Assembly (NCBI GenBank): GCA_002172675.1
Contig: NETF01000032.1
Coordinates: forward strand, 1-64,000
Origin: an unicellular cyanobacterium SU3
GTDB taxonomy: Bacteria > Cyanobacteriota > Cyanobacteriia > Cyanobacteriales > Microcystaceae
Reading direction: 5' to 3'
Length of the DNA stretch: 64,000 nt
Below are positions 44,774 to 54,630 of the stretch, in pieces (the first letter of the stretch is position 1; each line of letters starts with the position of its first letter). The notes below the pieces were generated by a model. That model was not told where the DNA came from. It was given only the letters and a program-made list of their open reading frames with translations, and did not search any database. Made by a program: the position numbers and the translations under genes.

Positions 44774-45514
44774 TTACTGACTCAAAGCCTTCAAAAAACT
44801 TTGCATACTGGCAAAAATGCCTGATTTTTTAGGTTGAGGTTGATCACTATTCTCCTCTTCTCCTTTCAAGGCATTATTCACTAAAGTGTCCAAAGCTTCG
44901 CCCATTGGCTTTTGGTTTTGTTCAGCAATTAATTCATAGCCCTCTTCTTTTTCTAAATACACCAACCAAGGAGAAGGATAAGAACGCAACACCACCACCC
45001 CATCTAAAGGTCGAAAATAATAAACCGATTCTAAGGTACTAATAAACCGTTCTCTAAGTTGCCGGGCTGCGTAACCAATACCCACAATAGACACATCTTC
45101 TAACTGAGGAATAAGCAGAATAACTGGACGATGGCCGGCTAAATTACACAATTTTTCCACGGTTTCCACTTCCACCGAAGAGGGACTGACTAATAAAAAA
45201 GCTTCATCCCCGTCAGAAATCTTCTTTTCTACAGAAGTAGCCCGACTACCCAAGTCAGTTACCTGAAAAGGTGTTTCTCCCCAGTCTCGTCTAGCTAACG
45301 CTGCAGCCCCCGTATCGGGAAAGATCACTTTTAACCCCGATTCTTGTCCCTCGAATAAGGTGGTAAACTCTAAGGCTAAGGGTTGGCCTTGTAAGGCAAT
45401 TTCTGGGATAACAATTTCTAAGCATATCCGTCCGACCCCTGCATCTAGGGCGAGTTTGGCTGCTTCTTTGGCTTGGGTTACGGCCTGTTCTAAACTGTTG
45501 GGAACTTCAACCAT
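44774..45514 (-). CDS. DUF1995 family protein
   Basis: A 246-residue DUF1995 protein, found in cyanobacteria and plastids. Features are PNSLEQAVTQAKEAAKLAL, an IPE..GQ.L.LE. block, ADVIVVSPSSVE-like FLLVSPSSVEVETVEKL near 103-119, and GVVVLRSYPSPWLVY near 173-187. Plastid relatives are tied to chlorophyll synthesis and thylakoid biogenesis, but the role here is not fixed. No signal peptide is seen. The C-terminal tail is acidic, then KKSGIF. Confidence 0.85.
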   Translation of the reverse strand: MVEVPNSLEQAVTQAKEAAKLALDAGVGRICLEIVIPEIALQGQPLALEFTTLFEGQESGLKVIFPDTGAAALARRDWGETPFQVTDLGSRATSVEKKISDGDEAFLLVSPSSVEVETVEKLCNLAGHRPVILLIPQLEDVSIVGIGYAARQLRERFISTLESVYYFRPLDGVVVLRSYPSPWLVYLEKEEGYELIAEQNQKPMGEALDTLVNNALKGEEENSDQPQPKKSGIFASMQSFLKALSQ

Positions 45515-45658
45515 GATAGGGTTCTTAAAGAGCGATCGCTATTATTGTACAAGAGTACGAGACAATGGTATCTTGAATAATTAATAATTAATAATAAACA
45601 ATTAATACTTACTCATTATTCAGTGACTGGTAACTGATAACTAATCACTGATTAAAGT

Positions 45659-46345
45659 TTATCTTCTTCCTTGACCAAATAGTATTTTTTTAGAGTCTTC
45701 TGTAATGGTTGCTTCTGTTTTTAAATTTTTCGCTATTTCATAAGCTTTTTTAACAGCCGAACGATTTTGTATACTTTCAAACCATCTTTTAAGATTAGGA
45801 AAATCTGATAAATTTTGCTGCTGTTGTTGATGGGGTACTATCCAAGGATAAACAGCCATGTCTGCAATAGAATAGTCTTTTGCTATATATTCTCTATCTT
45901 TTAACTGTTCCTCTAATACCCCGTAAAGTCGTTCTGTTTCTTTGACATACCGATTAATAGCATAGGGAACTTTTTCAGGAGCGTACTGACTAAAATGATG
46001 ATTTTGACCTAACATCGGTCCAAGTCCTCCCATTTGCCAAAATAACCATTGCATAACGTCCATTTCACCCCGTATCTCTGTGGGCAAAAATTGTTGAGTT
46101 TTCTTCGCTAAATAGAATAAAATAGCCCCGGATTCAAAAATACTAATCGGTTGACCGCCATCTTGTGGAGAATGATCAACAATTGCAGGAATCCGATTAT
46201 TAGGAGAAATTTCCAAGAATTCAGGAGAAAATTGTTCTCCTTTGCCAATATTAATTAATTTAATTTCATAGTCGAGTTGAGCTTCTTCTAGAAAAATAGT
46301 AATTTTATGACCGTTAGGGGTTGTCCAATAGTAAAGATCAATCAT
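45659..46345 (-). CDS. Glutathione S-transferase, YfcG/Ure2-like
   Basis: A 228-residue GST. The N-terminal thioredoxin-like domain holds WTTPNGHKITIFLEEAQLDY and FLEISPNNRIPAIVDH with the cis-Pro, and SIFESGAILFYLAKK with the glutathione-binding Glu-Ser. The helical domain has MQWLFWQMGGLGPMLGQNHH and SIADMAVYPWIV. The nu-class YfcG and Ure2 group shows this NG.KI pattern. A likely role is thiol-disulfide or peroxide metabolism. Confidence 0.9.
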   Translation of the reverse strand: MIDLYYWTTPNGHKITIFLEEAQLDYEIKLINIGKGEQFSPEFLEISPNNRIPAIVDHSPQDGGQPISIFESGAILFYLAKKTQQFLPTEIRGEMDVMQWLFWQMGGLGPMLGQNHHFSQYAPEKVPYAINRYVKETERLYGVLEEQLKDREYIAKDYSIADMAVYPWIVPHQQQQQNLSDFPNLKRWFESIQNRSAVKKAYEIAKNLKTEATITEDSKKILFGQGRR

Positions 46346-46418
46346 AGTTTGTTTTTTGTTGTTATATTACCGAAGTAGGAACAATTAATGCAATTGTCCC
46401 TACCAATTTATTGAAGAT

Positions 46419-48668
46419 TTAAGGAACTTTCAACTCAACTAATTTGTCTTCTGGTAAAAAGCTGCGGAATTTACCATGATCAGCAAAGACAGCAACTAAA
46501 TGTAACCAAGCATCCGGTTCTTTGTGTAAGTCACCCCAAGGAATGGCAACCTCTAAACATTGATTAAAGGCTACCTCAATACGATGATTTTTCGGATGCC
46601 AATCATTACTATGCCAAGCTTGTTGTAACCAAGCCGACTGAGTAACTAAATTAATCCCGACATGATGATGGAAAGTATAGTTAAGTGGGGCTTCATCAGG
46701 AACATCTCCTAACGGTACGGTACTGGTAAACACATCAGTATCGGCGTAGTACCAAAGTAAATGTAACTCATTGGGTAAATCCCGACCCGGTTGCGTCCCC
46801 ATTTTTACATCAAACCGTAGATAAAAATTGAGATGATCCGTACCATAATAAATACGTTGCACGGTACTGGCTTTGTGCATGGTTCCGGTTGATCCCCCAA
46901 TTTCGATGCGTCCGGCTTTTTCCCAGTCTTCTTCATCGGGATAACCATTGATCACCGGTTGAATGAAACCAGCAGGGGGGCGATCGCCTTTGTTGGTATG
47001 ATCATCCAAGGGTTCGTATAAATTATCGGGAATGGGTTCACCGAGGGCTGAATAAACACCCCGTAAATGTTCACGGTAGAGTTCATCAAACAACGCCCCA
47101 TGACTCGAAGAATGCCCTTCTCCGAACCACCAACACCAGTCTGAACCTTCAGCAGCATATAAGGCTTCCCACGCTTCAGGATTGCTTTTTTCGGTGGCTT
47201 CAGGGTGTTTTTCCATCATGTCACGGGCTTCAGTTAAGAGATCCCAAGCTTTATTTTTTACCGGATCACCGATCCAGGTGCTAAAGCTACCATCTACCCA
47301 GGAACCACTGTGTAATTTGTGCGCTGGAATTTCTACTTTTGGGGGGAACTTCTCAATAAATTCCGAAACAGTGACTAATTGAATATCATCAATTTCACTT
47401 AATTGAGAATATAAGGCTCTGAGGAAGTGTAAGCCATCATCGGGATAATATTCCCAACAGTTTTCCCCGTCTAAAGCGATGGTGACTAACCAGGGATCTT
47501 CGAGGGTCGTTTCTTCGCTTTCTTGACGTGCAACCAAAGAACGAGAGATAGCTTGTAAATGACCGAGAAAATCAGAAGCTGCGTGCTTGGGTTCCATGCC
47601 ACTATAACTAAAGCCAATTAAATCCGATAAACGGTGATCTCGGAAGACAATGGCTAAATCTCCATAGTCTGTTTTGAGACGATAGGGAAGATACATCCGA
47701 TGAGGATCACAAACGTTTCCGGTTTCATCGCGATAAAAATAATGTTCTACACTCCACCCTAAGACAGATTCATCGGAACATAACCAATTAAATTTTTCCT
47801 GGGCGACATAGGGTAAAATAGCAGGACTCACGGACTGTTCTGAGGGCCAGAGTCCTTTGGGTTCGCAGCCAAAGCGATCGCGATACATTTCTTTGGCTTT
47901 GCGTAGATGTAGGGGAATGTCTTGAGGATATTGGAACCGTTTTTCCGGTAACTGCATCTCAGGAATAGCTACCTGTCCCGAGTTGGTATCCGCTAATAAG
48001 GGGAGAATAGGGTGAGTATAGGGGGTTGTCATTAATTCTAACTGCCCCGAATCCTGCATTTTTTTGTGTTGGGGGATAATCTGACCAATAATTTCGCGAT
48101 GTTTAGCGATGATTTTTTGGCGATCGTCTAAAGAGAAGCCTTTACCTTTTTCAAACCAGGCTGCAATTTCGGGATCTTTTTCTCTAAAAATGGGATCGAT
48201 CCACGCTAAGTTATGCCAAGCTAAAAGGTCACTATAATCGTGAACAGTCCAATTTTCCATACACCAGTCTCGCCCGTTATCATGCTTCTGTAAATTCAAT
48301 TCAGAATAGCGATAATAAGGATCAATTAAGGTGCGATGGTGGGCATCGAAAAAGTGGTCAAAAATAAATCCTTTGTCTTCGTCCGTTAGATCAATAGCAG
48401 AGGTTAAGGTTAAGGCCATGTAGCGATCGAGTGCCTTTCCTTGGCTATAATCTTCTAACTGTAGAATTAAAGAAGGAACTAAGTTGACGGTTTGATGTAG
48501 CTTAGGAAACTCTTCTAAAACAAGAATTAGGTCTAAATAATCTTTGATACCGTGTAAGCGGGCCCAGGGCATACGATACTGTCCATTAGGATCATCAATC
48601 GCTTCACGGGATTTATACAAAGGTTGATGTTGATGCCAAATAAATGCAACGTATAGAGGATGAGCCAT
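46419..48668 (-). CDS. Glycoside hydrolase family 57
   Basis: A 749-residue GH57 alpha-glucan enzyme. ATG 48668 gives the family start MAHPLYVAFIWHQHQPLYKS; the upstream ATG 48776 adds an atypical tail. Visible features include WENWTVHDYSDL-type early motifs, GLWPSEQSV (catalytic Glu region), ALDGENCWEYY with the catalytic Asp, GSWVDGSFSTWIG, and a C-terminal beta domain (TVQRIYYGTDHLNFYLRFDV). It probably acts on glycogen or related alpha-glucans in the cytoplasm. Confidence 0.9.
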   Translation of the reverse strand: MAHPLYVAFIWHQHQPLYKSREAIDDPNGQYRMPWARLHGIKDYLDLILVLEEFPKLHQTVNLVPSLILQLEDYSQGKALDRYMALTLTSAIDLTDEDKGFIFDHFFDAHHRTLIDPYYRYSELNLQKHDNGRDWCMENWTVHDYSDLLAWHNLAWIDPIFREKDPEIAAWFEKGKGFSLDDRQKIIAKHREIIGQIIPQHKKMQDSGQLELMTTPYTHPILPLLADTNSGQVAIPEMQLPEKRFQYPQDIPLHLRKAKEMYRDRFGCEPKGLWPSEQSVSPAILPYVAQEKFNWLCSDESVLGWSVEHYFYRDETGNVCDPHRMYLPYRLKTDYGDLAIVFRDHRLSDLIGFSYSGMEPKHAASDFLGHLQAISRSLVARQESEETTLEDPWLVTIALDGENCWEYYPDDGLHFLRALYSQLSEIDDIQLVTVSEFIEKFPPKVEIPAHKLHSGSWVDGSFSTWIGDPVKNKAWDLLTEARDMMEKHPEATEKSNPEAWEALYAAEGSDWCWWFGEGHSSSHGALFDELYREHLRGVYSALGEPIPDNLYEPLDDHTNKGDRPPAGFIQPVINGYPDEEDWEKAGRIEIGGSTGTMHKASTVQRIYYGTDHLNFYLRFDVKMGTQPGRDLPNELHLLWYYADTDVFTSTVPLGDVPDEAPLNYTFHHHVGINLVTQSAWLQQAWHSNDWHPKNHRIEVAFNQCLEVAIPWGDLHKEPDAWLHLVAVFADHGKFRSFLPEDKLVELKVP

Positions 48669-49130
48669 TATCAGTTTTAATCTCTTTGGTTGTGATGAGT
48701 AGTAGCAAAAGTGAGTGATTAGTGAAGGTAGATACCTCCATCTATGTAATGGCTTGGGAGAATTAAGCCTGTACATCGACCAACGGTCAGAGCAGGCTCC
48801 GTCGTTGTACGGCGGAGTAATCTCTGACTCAGTTCTCTATCTAAACTGTGAGAACCAGCCTTTTTTAAACACCCAGACTTGAACTGCTATACCTTATAGA
48901 TTAACCTGAAACCTCCCCTTATTTATGGGAGAATAGGGTCACATTTTTATTAACTATGATCTAGTTTGTAAGCATTCAGCATTCAGCAGTCAGCGTTCAG
49001 CATTTTTAAGCCGATGACTGACTGCTTACTAATTTAAGTTTATTTGTTTTGGTGCAAGATATCAGTATGACTAACTTAAACGATAACAGAGTAAACATCC
49101 ACCGGTTTCCAGGGCGGGTGAAGCTTCAAT
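48669..49130 (-). other. Intergenic region with nested hairpin between hpsC-like and GH57 genes
   Basis: The 462 bp lie between two same-strand genes and contain no ORF of interest. Read as RNA, GTCAGAG (48786-48792) pairs with CTCTGAC (48822-48828) around an inner CTCCGTCG/CGGCGGAG stem. This nested hairpin lies about 120 nt upstream of GH57. An ATTCAGC-rich short repeat sits near 48974-49003. They could be a terminator or leader structure. Confidence 0.45.
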
Positions 49131-50573
49131 TTATTTCGTCAGTTCTACAAGAATGATGGCATCGTCAAACTTAGCCGGATCAGCTTGTGGTGCGAGTACA
49201 CCATCAGTTGCAAACTCAACAAAATAGAGAACTTGATTATCAGCAAGGGAGAAGTAGTAAGTAGAGCCATCAGAAGTTTCTTTAATTAAGTTTTTTGTCT
49301 TTAATTTATTAATGACACTGGTATATGCTGAGTTGGAGAGGTCATCATTAATTATAGAACTGAGGGTTGAATAGGCGCTGTCGTTGCTGGTAAATTTAAC
49401 CTTTCCAGTTTGATTAACCGTGACTGTAAGTGTAGATGAGTCATGGCTACAACTGCTTATCTCTTTAATTTGCGTTAGTACATCCACTGGTGGGTCGCCA
49501 TCTGGTACAGTAAAATCTACTACAGATCCTGACGCTTCTCCCGTAGCTGTTCCAACGCTACTGCCTGATTTATCGAAAGAGGTTTCAACATCTTGGCTAG
49601 TATTGCTAGGATCACCTTGGCAGGGTATGTTGGCATGAATAACATTCAATTTTGCCTTACCACTTTCTTTTAATTTAATCACCTGTCCATTGACCGAAAA
49701 ATCAGGTACTCCTTCTCCACCACTACCAATAACTTTAGAACGAGCATGAACCATGGTAGCGACATTGTACTCCATTTTGTCGGCGTAACGGGATTTGCCT
49801 TCTAAAATGTCATTTTTACCGTAGCCTAAATGCGCGAATTCATCCAAACTTGTACCAACAACATTCAATTGAACTAATTGTTTATCTTCTTGGACACAAA
49901 CAAAAAACCCTTTTACCTCTGCTTCTTTTTGGGGGAGACGATACCATTCCTTTCCTTGGTTATCGGTAGCAATATAAGTATTAGGATCTACCGTATTAGG
50001 GGGCAAATTTTGGCATTGTTTTTGGTTAGTATCTAAATTTGTTACCATCATATCTACAAGGGCGTTACTCCGCCATCCATCAGGGTTTTTGGTATTCCGT
50101 ACCCCGTCGTCTGGTTTTTTGTATTCTCCATCTTCTTTAAAATCTGGTCCAAAACGTCGAATTACCGCCGAACCGCGCCAAATGTCATCACTAGCCACTT
50201 CATCAACATAATAAACAACTCGTTCATAAACCCCATCGATTTTCAAAGCCAAAATAGGAATTTTGGGATTAGCTTTTCCTTCAACATATTTTTCGTAAAA
50301 GGTTGGAGCAACATTATAAATTTCTGCTTGGTCGGTTTCAATGGTTTTAGCACTACGAATTTCTTCTGAGATAAATTCGGCTGCCCTATTCATGTCATAT
50401 TGCATTTGGCCTGTCGCATTGGCCACTTTATTTTCTCGTAAAATTGTCACTAAACCGAATCCTGCAACCATAATAACCACAAGAGTCATCGCGGCAGCAA
50501 TCATTAATTCGGCTAACGTCCAACCAGCAGAAGGACGATATTTTTGTAAAAGTTTTAAATAGATTTTTAACAT
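49131..50573 (-). CDS. Pseudopilin, HpsC/PilW-like
   Basis: A 480-residue protein with a type IV prepilin leader: the cut site is G|WTLAELMIAAAMTLVVIMVA, with Glu at +5. A long hydrophobic helix and a large beta-rich C-terminal domain follow, with Cys in SSCSH. It matches HpsC of the hormogonium polysaccharide/minor-pilin loci (like Synechocystis slr2017-type). ATG 50573 is chosen; TTG 50606 overlaps the previous gene. It would sit in the inner membrane as a minor pilin of a T4P-like apparatus. Confidence 0.75.
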   Translation of the reverse strand: MLKIYLKLLQKYRPSAGWTLAELMIAAAMTLVVIMVAGFGLVTILRENKVANATGQMQYDMNRAAEFISEEIRSAKTIETDQAEIYNVAPTFYEKYVEGKANPKIPILALKIDGVYERVVYYVDEVASDDIWRGSAVIRRFGPDFKEDGEYKKPDDGVRNTKNPDGWRSNALVDMMVTNLDTNQKQCQNLPPNTVDPNTYIATDNQGKEWYRLPQKEAEVKGFFVCVQEDKQLVQLNVVGTSLDEFAHLGYGKNDILEGKSRYADKMEYNVATMVHARSKVIGSGGEGVPDFSVNGQVIKLKESGKAKLNVIHANIPCQGDPSNTSQDVETSFDKSGSSVGTATGEASGSVVDFTVPDGDPPVDVLTQIKEISSCSHDSSTLTVTVNQTGKVKFTSNDSAYSTLSSIINDDLSNSAYTSVINKLKTKNLIKETSDGSTYYFSLADNQVLYFVEFATDGVLAPQADPAKFDDAIILVELTK

Positions 50574-50581
50574 AATTTTTC

Positions 50582-51193
50582 TTAAATATCTGTTATTTTT
50601 TTGCAATTAGCATCGCCGTCCAGTGATCCAGAAGTATCTCCTGTGTAAATTCCGGTTCTCATAATACCTAGTCCATCACTAATAACGAGACATCTTTTTT
50701 CTCCTGTTCCTTGTGATGGTTCAACAACAATAGTTCCCCTATTGATTGTGTTACCTTTAAAAGAAAAAGCAATTTCATTACTACTTAAATTACTTTTGAC
50801 GACAATATTTTTAGGTAATTCTCGTTCAACTGAGCCTAAACACCCTTTATTTGTGGCAGCAGTAGGATCTTTAATATCGACAGTGGGGGGATCAGCATCC
50901 TTATCAATGACAATGGTGCATTGTTTAGAGTTACGGATAGCTTGTTTTTGGGCATCTTGCAGGGCTAGTTGAATTTGATCAATTCCTTGTTTAACTTGAT
51001 CGCCTTGTAACATTCCCATCAAGCTAGGAGTGCCGATCGCAGCTAAGATGCCAGTAATTACAGCAGCAATGATGACTTCTAGGAGGGTAACGCCTTGGTT
51101 TGGATTAGGGTGAGAAACCGCACTCAGCAACAGCGGCCGGAATAACCTCGGTGTAATTTTCGGCGATGATTGATGTGTTTCCGGATTCGTCAT
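50582..51193 (-). CDS. FimT/GspH-like pseudopilin
   Basis: The product has the prepilin motif NQG|VTLLEVIIAAVITGILA and a GspH/FimT-type C-terminal domain (QGDQVKQGIDQIQLALQDAQ, KQAIRNSKQ). The start is uncertain: ATG 51193 gives a leader of about 35 residues but overlaps the hpsB-like gene by 89 bp; GTG 51295 is unlikely, and a TTG near the leader is possible. FimT proteins help DNA uptake and pilus assembly; here it is the middle of a three-pseudopilin run. Confidence 0.72.
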   Translation of the reverse strand: MTNPETHQSSPKITPRLFRPLLLSAVSHPNPNQGVTLLEVIIAAVITGILAAIGTPSLMGMLQGDQVKQGIDQIQLALQDAQKQAIRNSKQCTIVIDKDADPPTVDIKDPTAATNKGCLGSVERELPKNIVVKSNLSSNEIAFSFKGNTINRGTIVVEPSQGTGEKRCLVISDGLGIMRTGIYTGDTSGSLDGDANCKKITDI

Positions 51194-51860
51194 CGCGTAG
51201 TTGGTCGCTGTCGTCATCTGATTGGTTGGGATCGGTGGGTTCATAGGGTTCTCCGACTCGGTAATAAACTTGTAGAACTTGGTGTGATGTGGCACTATCG
51301 ACGGTCATGATTCGTACAAGACGATAGTCTTTATTGATAAGACTTTCGCTATCACGAACAATTTGAACGATCGCTCTTTTGCCATTAAATTCAATGGTTG
51401 AACTCTCTGAAGTAAATACCTGATTAGGATCAATGGCTGGATCAGATTTAGTACCAGTATCGGTATCTTTTTTTAACCAATGGTCCAATTCTCTAACCAA
51501 ATAAGCCCCAAAACGGACATCTTCCATATTTAAAGAAGAAGGATCACACACGGTTGATTCATCCGTAGTATCGACAGGGTGAGGATCTTCCGCATTACCT
51601 TCCCACTTTTTGAGATGGTCGAGATTCATGTTACTAGCCGTAGCTTGTAATTTTTCAACATCTTGTTGAATGATAAAGTTGGCTTGGGCTTGTCTTTCTG
51701 ATTTAACTCGCATGACAGCATTAATGGTCATCGCTTGTAGGGTTCCCATCAAGAAAGCGGAGGACACTAAAATAGCGATGGTAACTTCAAAGAGACTAAA
51801 CCCTTGATCACTTTTTGGTTTTGAGCGACTCAGTATGAGAGTTAATAGTAGTTTGTTCAT
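51105..51860 (-). CDS. Pseudopilin, HpsB/PilV-like
   Basis: A 251-residue prepilin with leader KPKSDQG|FSLFEVTIAILVSSAFLMG, then a polar, Asp-rich domain (DLDHLKKWEGN, YRVGEPYEPTDPNQSDDDSD). It resembles HpsB/PilV of cyanobacterial minor-pilin operons. It is the first of three pseudopilin genes downstream of two HpsA-like genes on the same strand. Its end overlaps the FimT-like gene. The variable, Ser/Asp-rich tail suggests a surface-facing domain. Confidence 0.75.
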   Translation of the reverse strand: MNKLLLTLILSRSKPKSDQGFSLFEVTIAILVSSAFLMGTLQAMTINAVMRVKSERQAQANFIIQQDVEKLQATASNMNLDHLKKWEGNAEDPHPVDTTDESTVCDPSSLNMEDVRFGAYLVRELDHWLKKDTDTGTKSDPAIDPNQVFTSESSTIEFNGKRAIVQIVRDSESLINKDYRLVRIMTVDSATSHQVLQVYYRVGEPYEPTDPNQSDDDSDQLRDDESGNTSIIAENYTEVIPAAVAECGFSP

Positions 51861-52281
51861 GGTATTAACGTCAGCTCTGGTGAAGCTTCTGAGTGGATGT
51901 TTTAGATAACAAAGGAGGGGTAGGCACAGATTCTCACCTTAAGTTTTCCCATTTTTCGGTTGAAATTATCGTTGTGCTGGTTGTTTGACAGCTACTTTTC
52001 ACTTAAATAGACAAATTTTTTAAGTAAAAAAACAAAGGGGACGTTGAAGATTTTTATAGAAAAAATCTCCGATATCTTCCCCCTCCCCTTTTTTTCCAAG
52101 TCTTCTGGGACTAAAGCAATAGCGACTCAACTGAAAAACCTGATAAAAAGCACAGGATTTACTGTTTGACTATTTGCTTCTTTAAAGCGTCCCTTTGAAC
52201 TATTTTTTTCCTTCGCGGTCAATCCGTGTCCCTAGCTTATTATGGGGTACAAATCAAGTCTTTAAGAGGTTGATTCGCTGC
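51861..52281 (-). other. Intergenic region between HpsA-like 2 and pseudopilins
   Basis: 421 bp without a supported gene. A hairpin at about 52048-52068 (AGATTTTT / AAAAATCT) is followed by CT-rich and T-rich tracts on the plus strand, and could be a weak terminator or processing site. The gap is larger than expected inside one operon, so the pseudopilins may have their own promoter here. Confidence 0.4.
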
Positions 52282-53970
52282 TTAGTGATATTGTTTGGTT
52301 TTGACACTAGCAGGCTGTCCAATGGTCATAGGTGGTATAACATCTGGTGTTTCAAGTCCTAGATCTGACCATTCTCCAGTTTGTACGACATGAGCACCAG
52401 AACTACTGTTAGAGCTACAGTTTGTATCCCAGTTGTTGACAAAAGCTGTGCCATTAAGACCTCCTTTTCCATCCCCTGTTCCAGCAACTCCCAGACCCGC
52501 TAAGGGAGACCAGAGAAATGTATGGAGTTTTTTGTTTCCGTTTAAACAAACAGAGGTGGTGGTGTGTCCCCAAATCTGGAAATCCACTGGCTTACAATCA
52601 CCAGTACAATCAGGAGTATCTTTTATTTTTGCAATGCTACTTAGGTCTTCATTACCAACATGGGCGATCTCAGCATTTTTGTCGATATTACCGTGAAGAT
52701 GGAAAATGACTCGCTGACGCTTACCGTTTGCATCAAGGGTTCTAGCCACAATCCCTAAATTTTTGAGGTCTTTGGTAATCTCATAATCATAAACACAGAT
52801 GGTTTGGCCATCAGGGGTGGTTTCGGTGCGACTGGCTGTATCACCAGGTCGAGGAAAAACATTCAAATCGGTCCCATTAAGGGTGCTTGATACTTGGGGT
52901 CCGCAACTAGAGGTAGAGGCAACTGCGGCCTTACCAAACAGATGATTAAAGCCTTTATCGAAAACGCCATTCATCCATTTTGCAACGGTGGGTAAGGGAT
53001 TATAAGCTGTGGTGCTACTGCCTCCTATCTTATTAATATTCTTTACAAGAGCAGTATCGATATTAACGGGAGTAACACCAGCAGCCGTAATCTTTTCGGC
53101 GTATGTTTGATCTAATTTTGTCTTATCAGGGAACTTGTGTGCTGCCACTATAGGTGCTTTAAAAGTTGTTCCTGCGGAAAGTTCTCCATCTGTGATTGCT
53201 TCGTTTAAACCTCCTGTAACTAATGTATTAATTTCAGTGATCTTAGTGTCGTTATCGCTGATGCTACAATCATCGCCACCACTACCAATCCAGACATGGG
53301 CAGCAACGATATCATCTACACCACTGGCTTTTTCAACCCATAACCCTGGGCTATCTTGGATATCGGGAGGGGTTTCGCTAAGGGGTATTTTGACAACTAA
53401 TTTAGTGGGGGCTTCTTTTAAGTCATTACCTACATTAGCCTTTGCTTCAATGGTTAATTCTCCCATTTTTTGTCCAGCGATCGCTGGTTGATAATCTGTG
53501 AATCTGAATTGCCCTTTATCAGGATTGGATGGGTCCATCTGTAACCATTGGTATTCTGTACTGTTTGTTGCAACGTACTGACCAATTTCCCCTTTGCTTT
53601 CTTGAACTTTGGCGTTAAGTTGTGTCTCTGTTAAACTTTGACCGTCACAAGTAGTTTTAATTTTTGTTTTGATTTGAGATTCTACGTCTGCACTCTGCCA
53701 ATCGTTGAGAGGTTTTTCTGCCAAAAAGGGATATTTCCCAAGAAGATATTGTATTCTGGCAACGGCAACTCCTGCAGTCCCTTGGCCTTGAGTCGTGGCT
53801 GCTTGAACACCTACTTTTTCGGTTTCGCTACTACTTCTGACTAACATGGCAACTCCTGTCGCTGCCATAATCACCCCGGCAATTAAAACAAATCCCATAG
53901 CAAAACCTTTGTTGTTTCTATGGGAGAAACGAGAGAGAAATAAAAAAGTCTCTGTATATCTTTTATTCAT
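52282..53970 (-). CDS. HpsA-like surface protein, copy 2
   Basis: A 562-residue HpsA-family protein. An N-terminal prepilin-like helix (NKGFAMGFVLIAGVIMAATG) leads into an SSSETEKV...QYLLGKYPFLAEKPLNDW block, and then a beta-rich region with conserved IWVGSGGDDCS and GHTTTSVCLNGNKKLH. HpsA and the Synechocystis slr2018-type proteins act in motility and polysaccharide secretion with minor pilins. It is a paralogue of the gene at 54631 and has a homologous upstream region. ATG 53970 is the start. Confidence 0.8.
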   Translation of the reverse strand: MNKRYTETFLFLSRFSHRNNKGFAMGFVLIAGVIMAATGVAMLVRSSSETEKVGVQAATTQGQGTAGVAVARIQYLLGKYPFLAEKPLNDWQSADVESQIKTKIKTTCDGQSLTETQLNAKVQESKGEIGQYVATNSTEYQWLQMDPSNPDKGQFRFTDYQPAIAGQKMGELTIEAKANVGNDLKEAPTKLVVKIPLSETPPDIQDSPGLWVEKASGVDDIVAAHVWIGSGGDDCSISDNDTKITEINTLVTGGLNEAITDGELSAGTTFKAPIVAAHKFPDKTKLDQTYAEKITAAGVTPVNIDTALVKNINKIGGSSTTAYNPLPTVAKWMNGVFDKGFNHLFGKAAVASTSSCGPQVSSTLNGTDLNVFPRPGDTASRTETTPDGQTICVYDYEITKDLKNLGIVARTLDANGKRQRVIFHLHGNIDKNAEIAHVGNEDLSSIAKIKDTPDCTGDCKPVDFQIWGHTTTSVCLNGNKKLHTFLWSPLAGLGVAGTGDGKGGLNGTAFVNNWDTNCSSNSSSGAHVVQTGEWSDLGLETPDVIPPMTIGQPASVKTKQYH

Positions 53971-54275
53971 GATTTTCGTCCTAACATGATTATTAAATAT
54001 TGGTAGTGTTTAGCACCAACTACAACAATATAGATCCAGTTTTGATCCCCTGGATTTGTCGGTTATTATGGAAAATGCAGTGACAAATAGCAGTGATTTA
54101 ATGGGGATCATTCAGTGATATTGATCACTTCTCTATTATTACCGCTAATTTATTAAATAAAAACAGTAAGATTAAGGATTTTTTAGCGTATAATATTCAG
54201 TAAATTTTGCCTAAAAAATTTCGATTAATTTAAGTTTAAGTATTAAATAAGTAATATTACTGAGAATATCTAGCC
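53971..54275 (-). promoter_or_regulatory. Upstream region of HpsA-like 2 (duplicated)
   Basis: About 285 bp are clearly homologous to 56389-56690 before the other copy. Shared blocks include GTGATATTG.TCACTTCTCTATTATT, AATAAAAACAGTAA, and a 19-nt exact block ATAATATTCAGTAAATTTT (plus strand 54190-54208), which on the coding strand reads AAAATTTACTGAATATTAT. It lies 220 bp from the start in both genes, a likely promoter or operator. Confidence 0.6.
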
Positions 54276-54630
54276 GAAAATAAACGTTACGGTTAAGACG
54301 AAACAGGAATACAGTTACACAGGTTTGTTTGCAAATATTTATAGCAGTACGAAAATAGATGAGGACATTTTTTGTATCTTTTCATTATCATTCCGAAAGA
54401 ATAAGACATCTCATAAAAGTCTTAATCAGAATGCGTAGTGCTATAGTTGATTGTGTTTCTGTCCGACTACTTAAATATCCCTTTATTTTAGACAAAATAC
54501 TACTGTAGAGACGTTTGATGAACGTCTCTACAAAAGGGGGTATTAAAACAGGATTTTTTATGACGATCTTGTTGAAAAAAATTTAACTCCGAACTAGCGA
54601 TGATCAATCAACCACTGATTCGCGATCGCT
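54276..54630. repeat. Intergenic region with a perfect 12-bp inverted repeat
   Basis: This stretch of 355 bp between the two HpsA-like genes contains TGTAGAGACGTT (54504-54515) paired exactly with AACGTCTCTACA (54521-54532) around a TGATG loop. It resembles small mobile or regulatory palindromes in cyanobacteria. It lies about 500 bp upstream of the HpsA-like 2 start, so a role as terminator of HpsA-like 1 is also possible. No gene is seen. Confidence 0.55.

Noticed and set aside
48669-48776. A 36-codon N-terminal extension of the GH57 gene
   Set aside because: The family begins at MAHPLYVAFIWHQHQ; the extension is irregular and unlikely to be translated.
53135-53491. A 118-codon plus-strand ORF opposite HpsA-like 2
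   Set aside because: It is antisense to a region with clear HpsA-like content and has no supporting signal.
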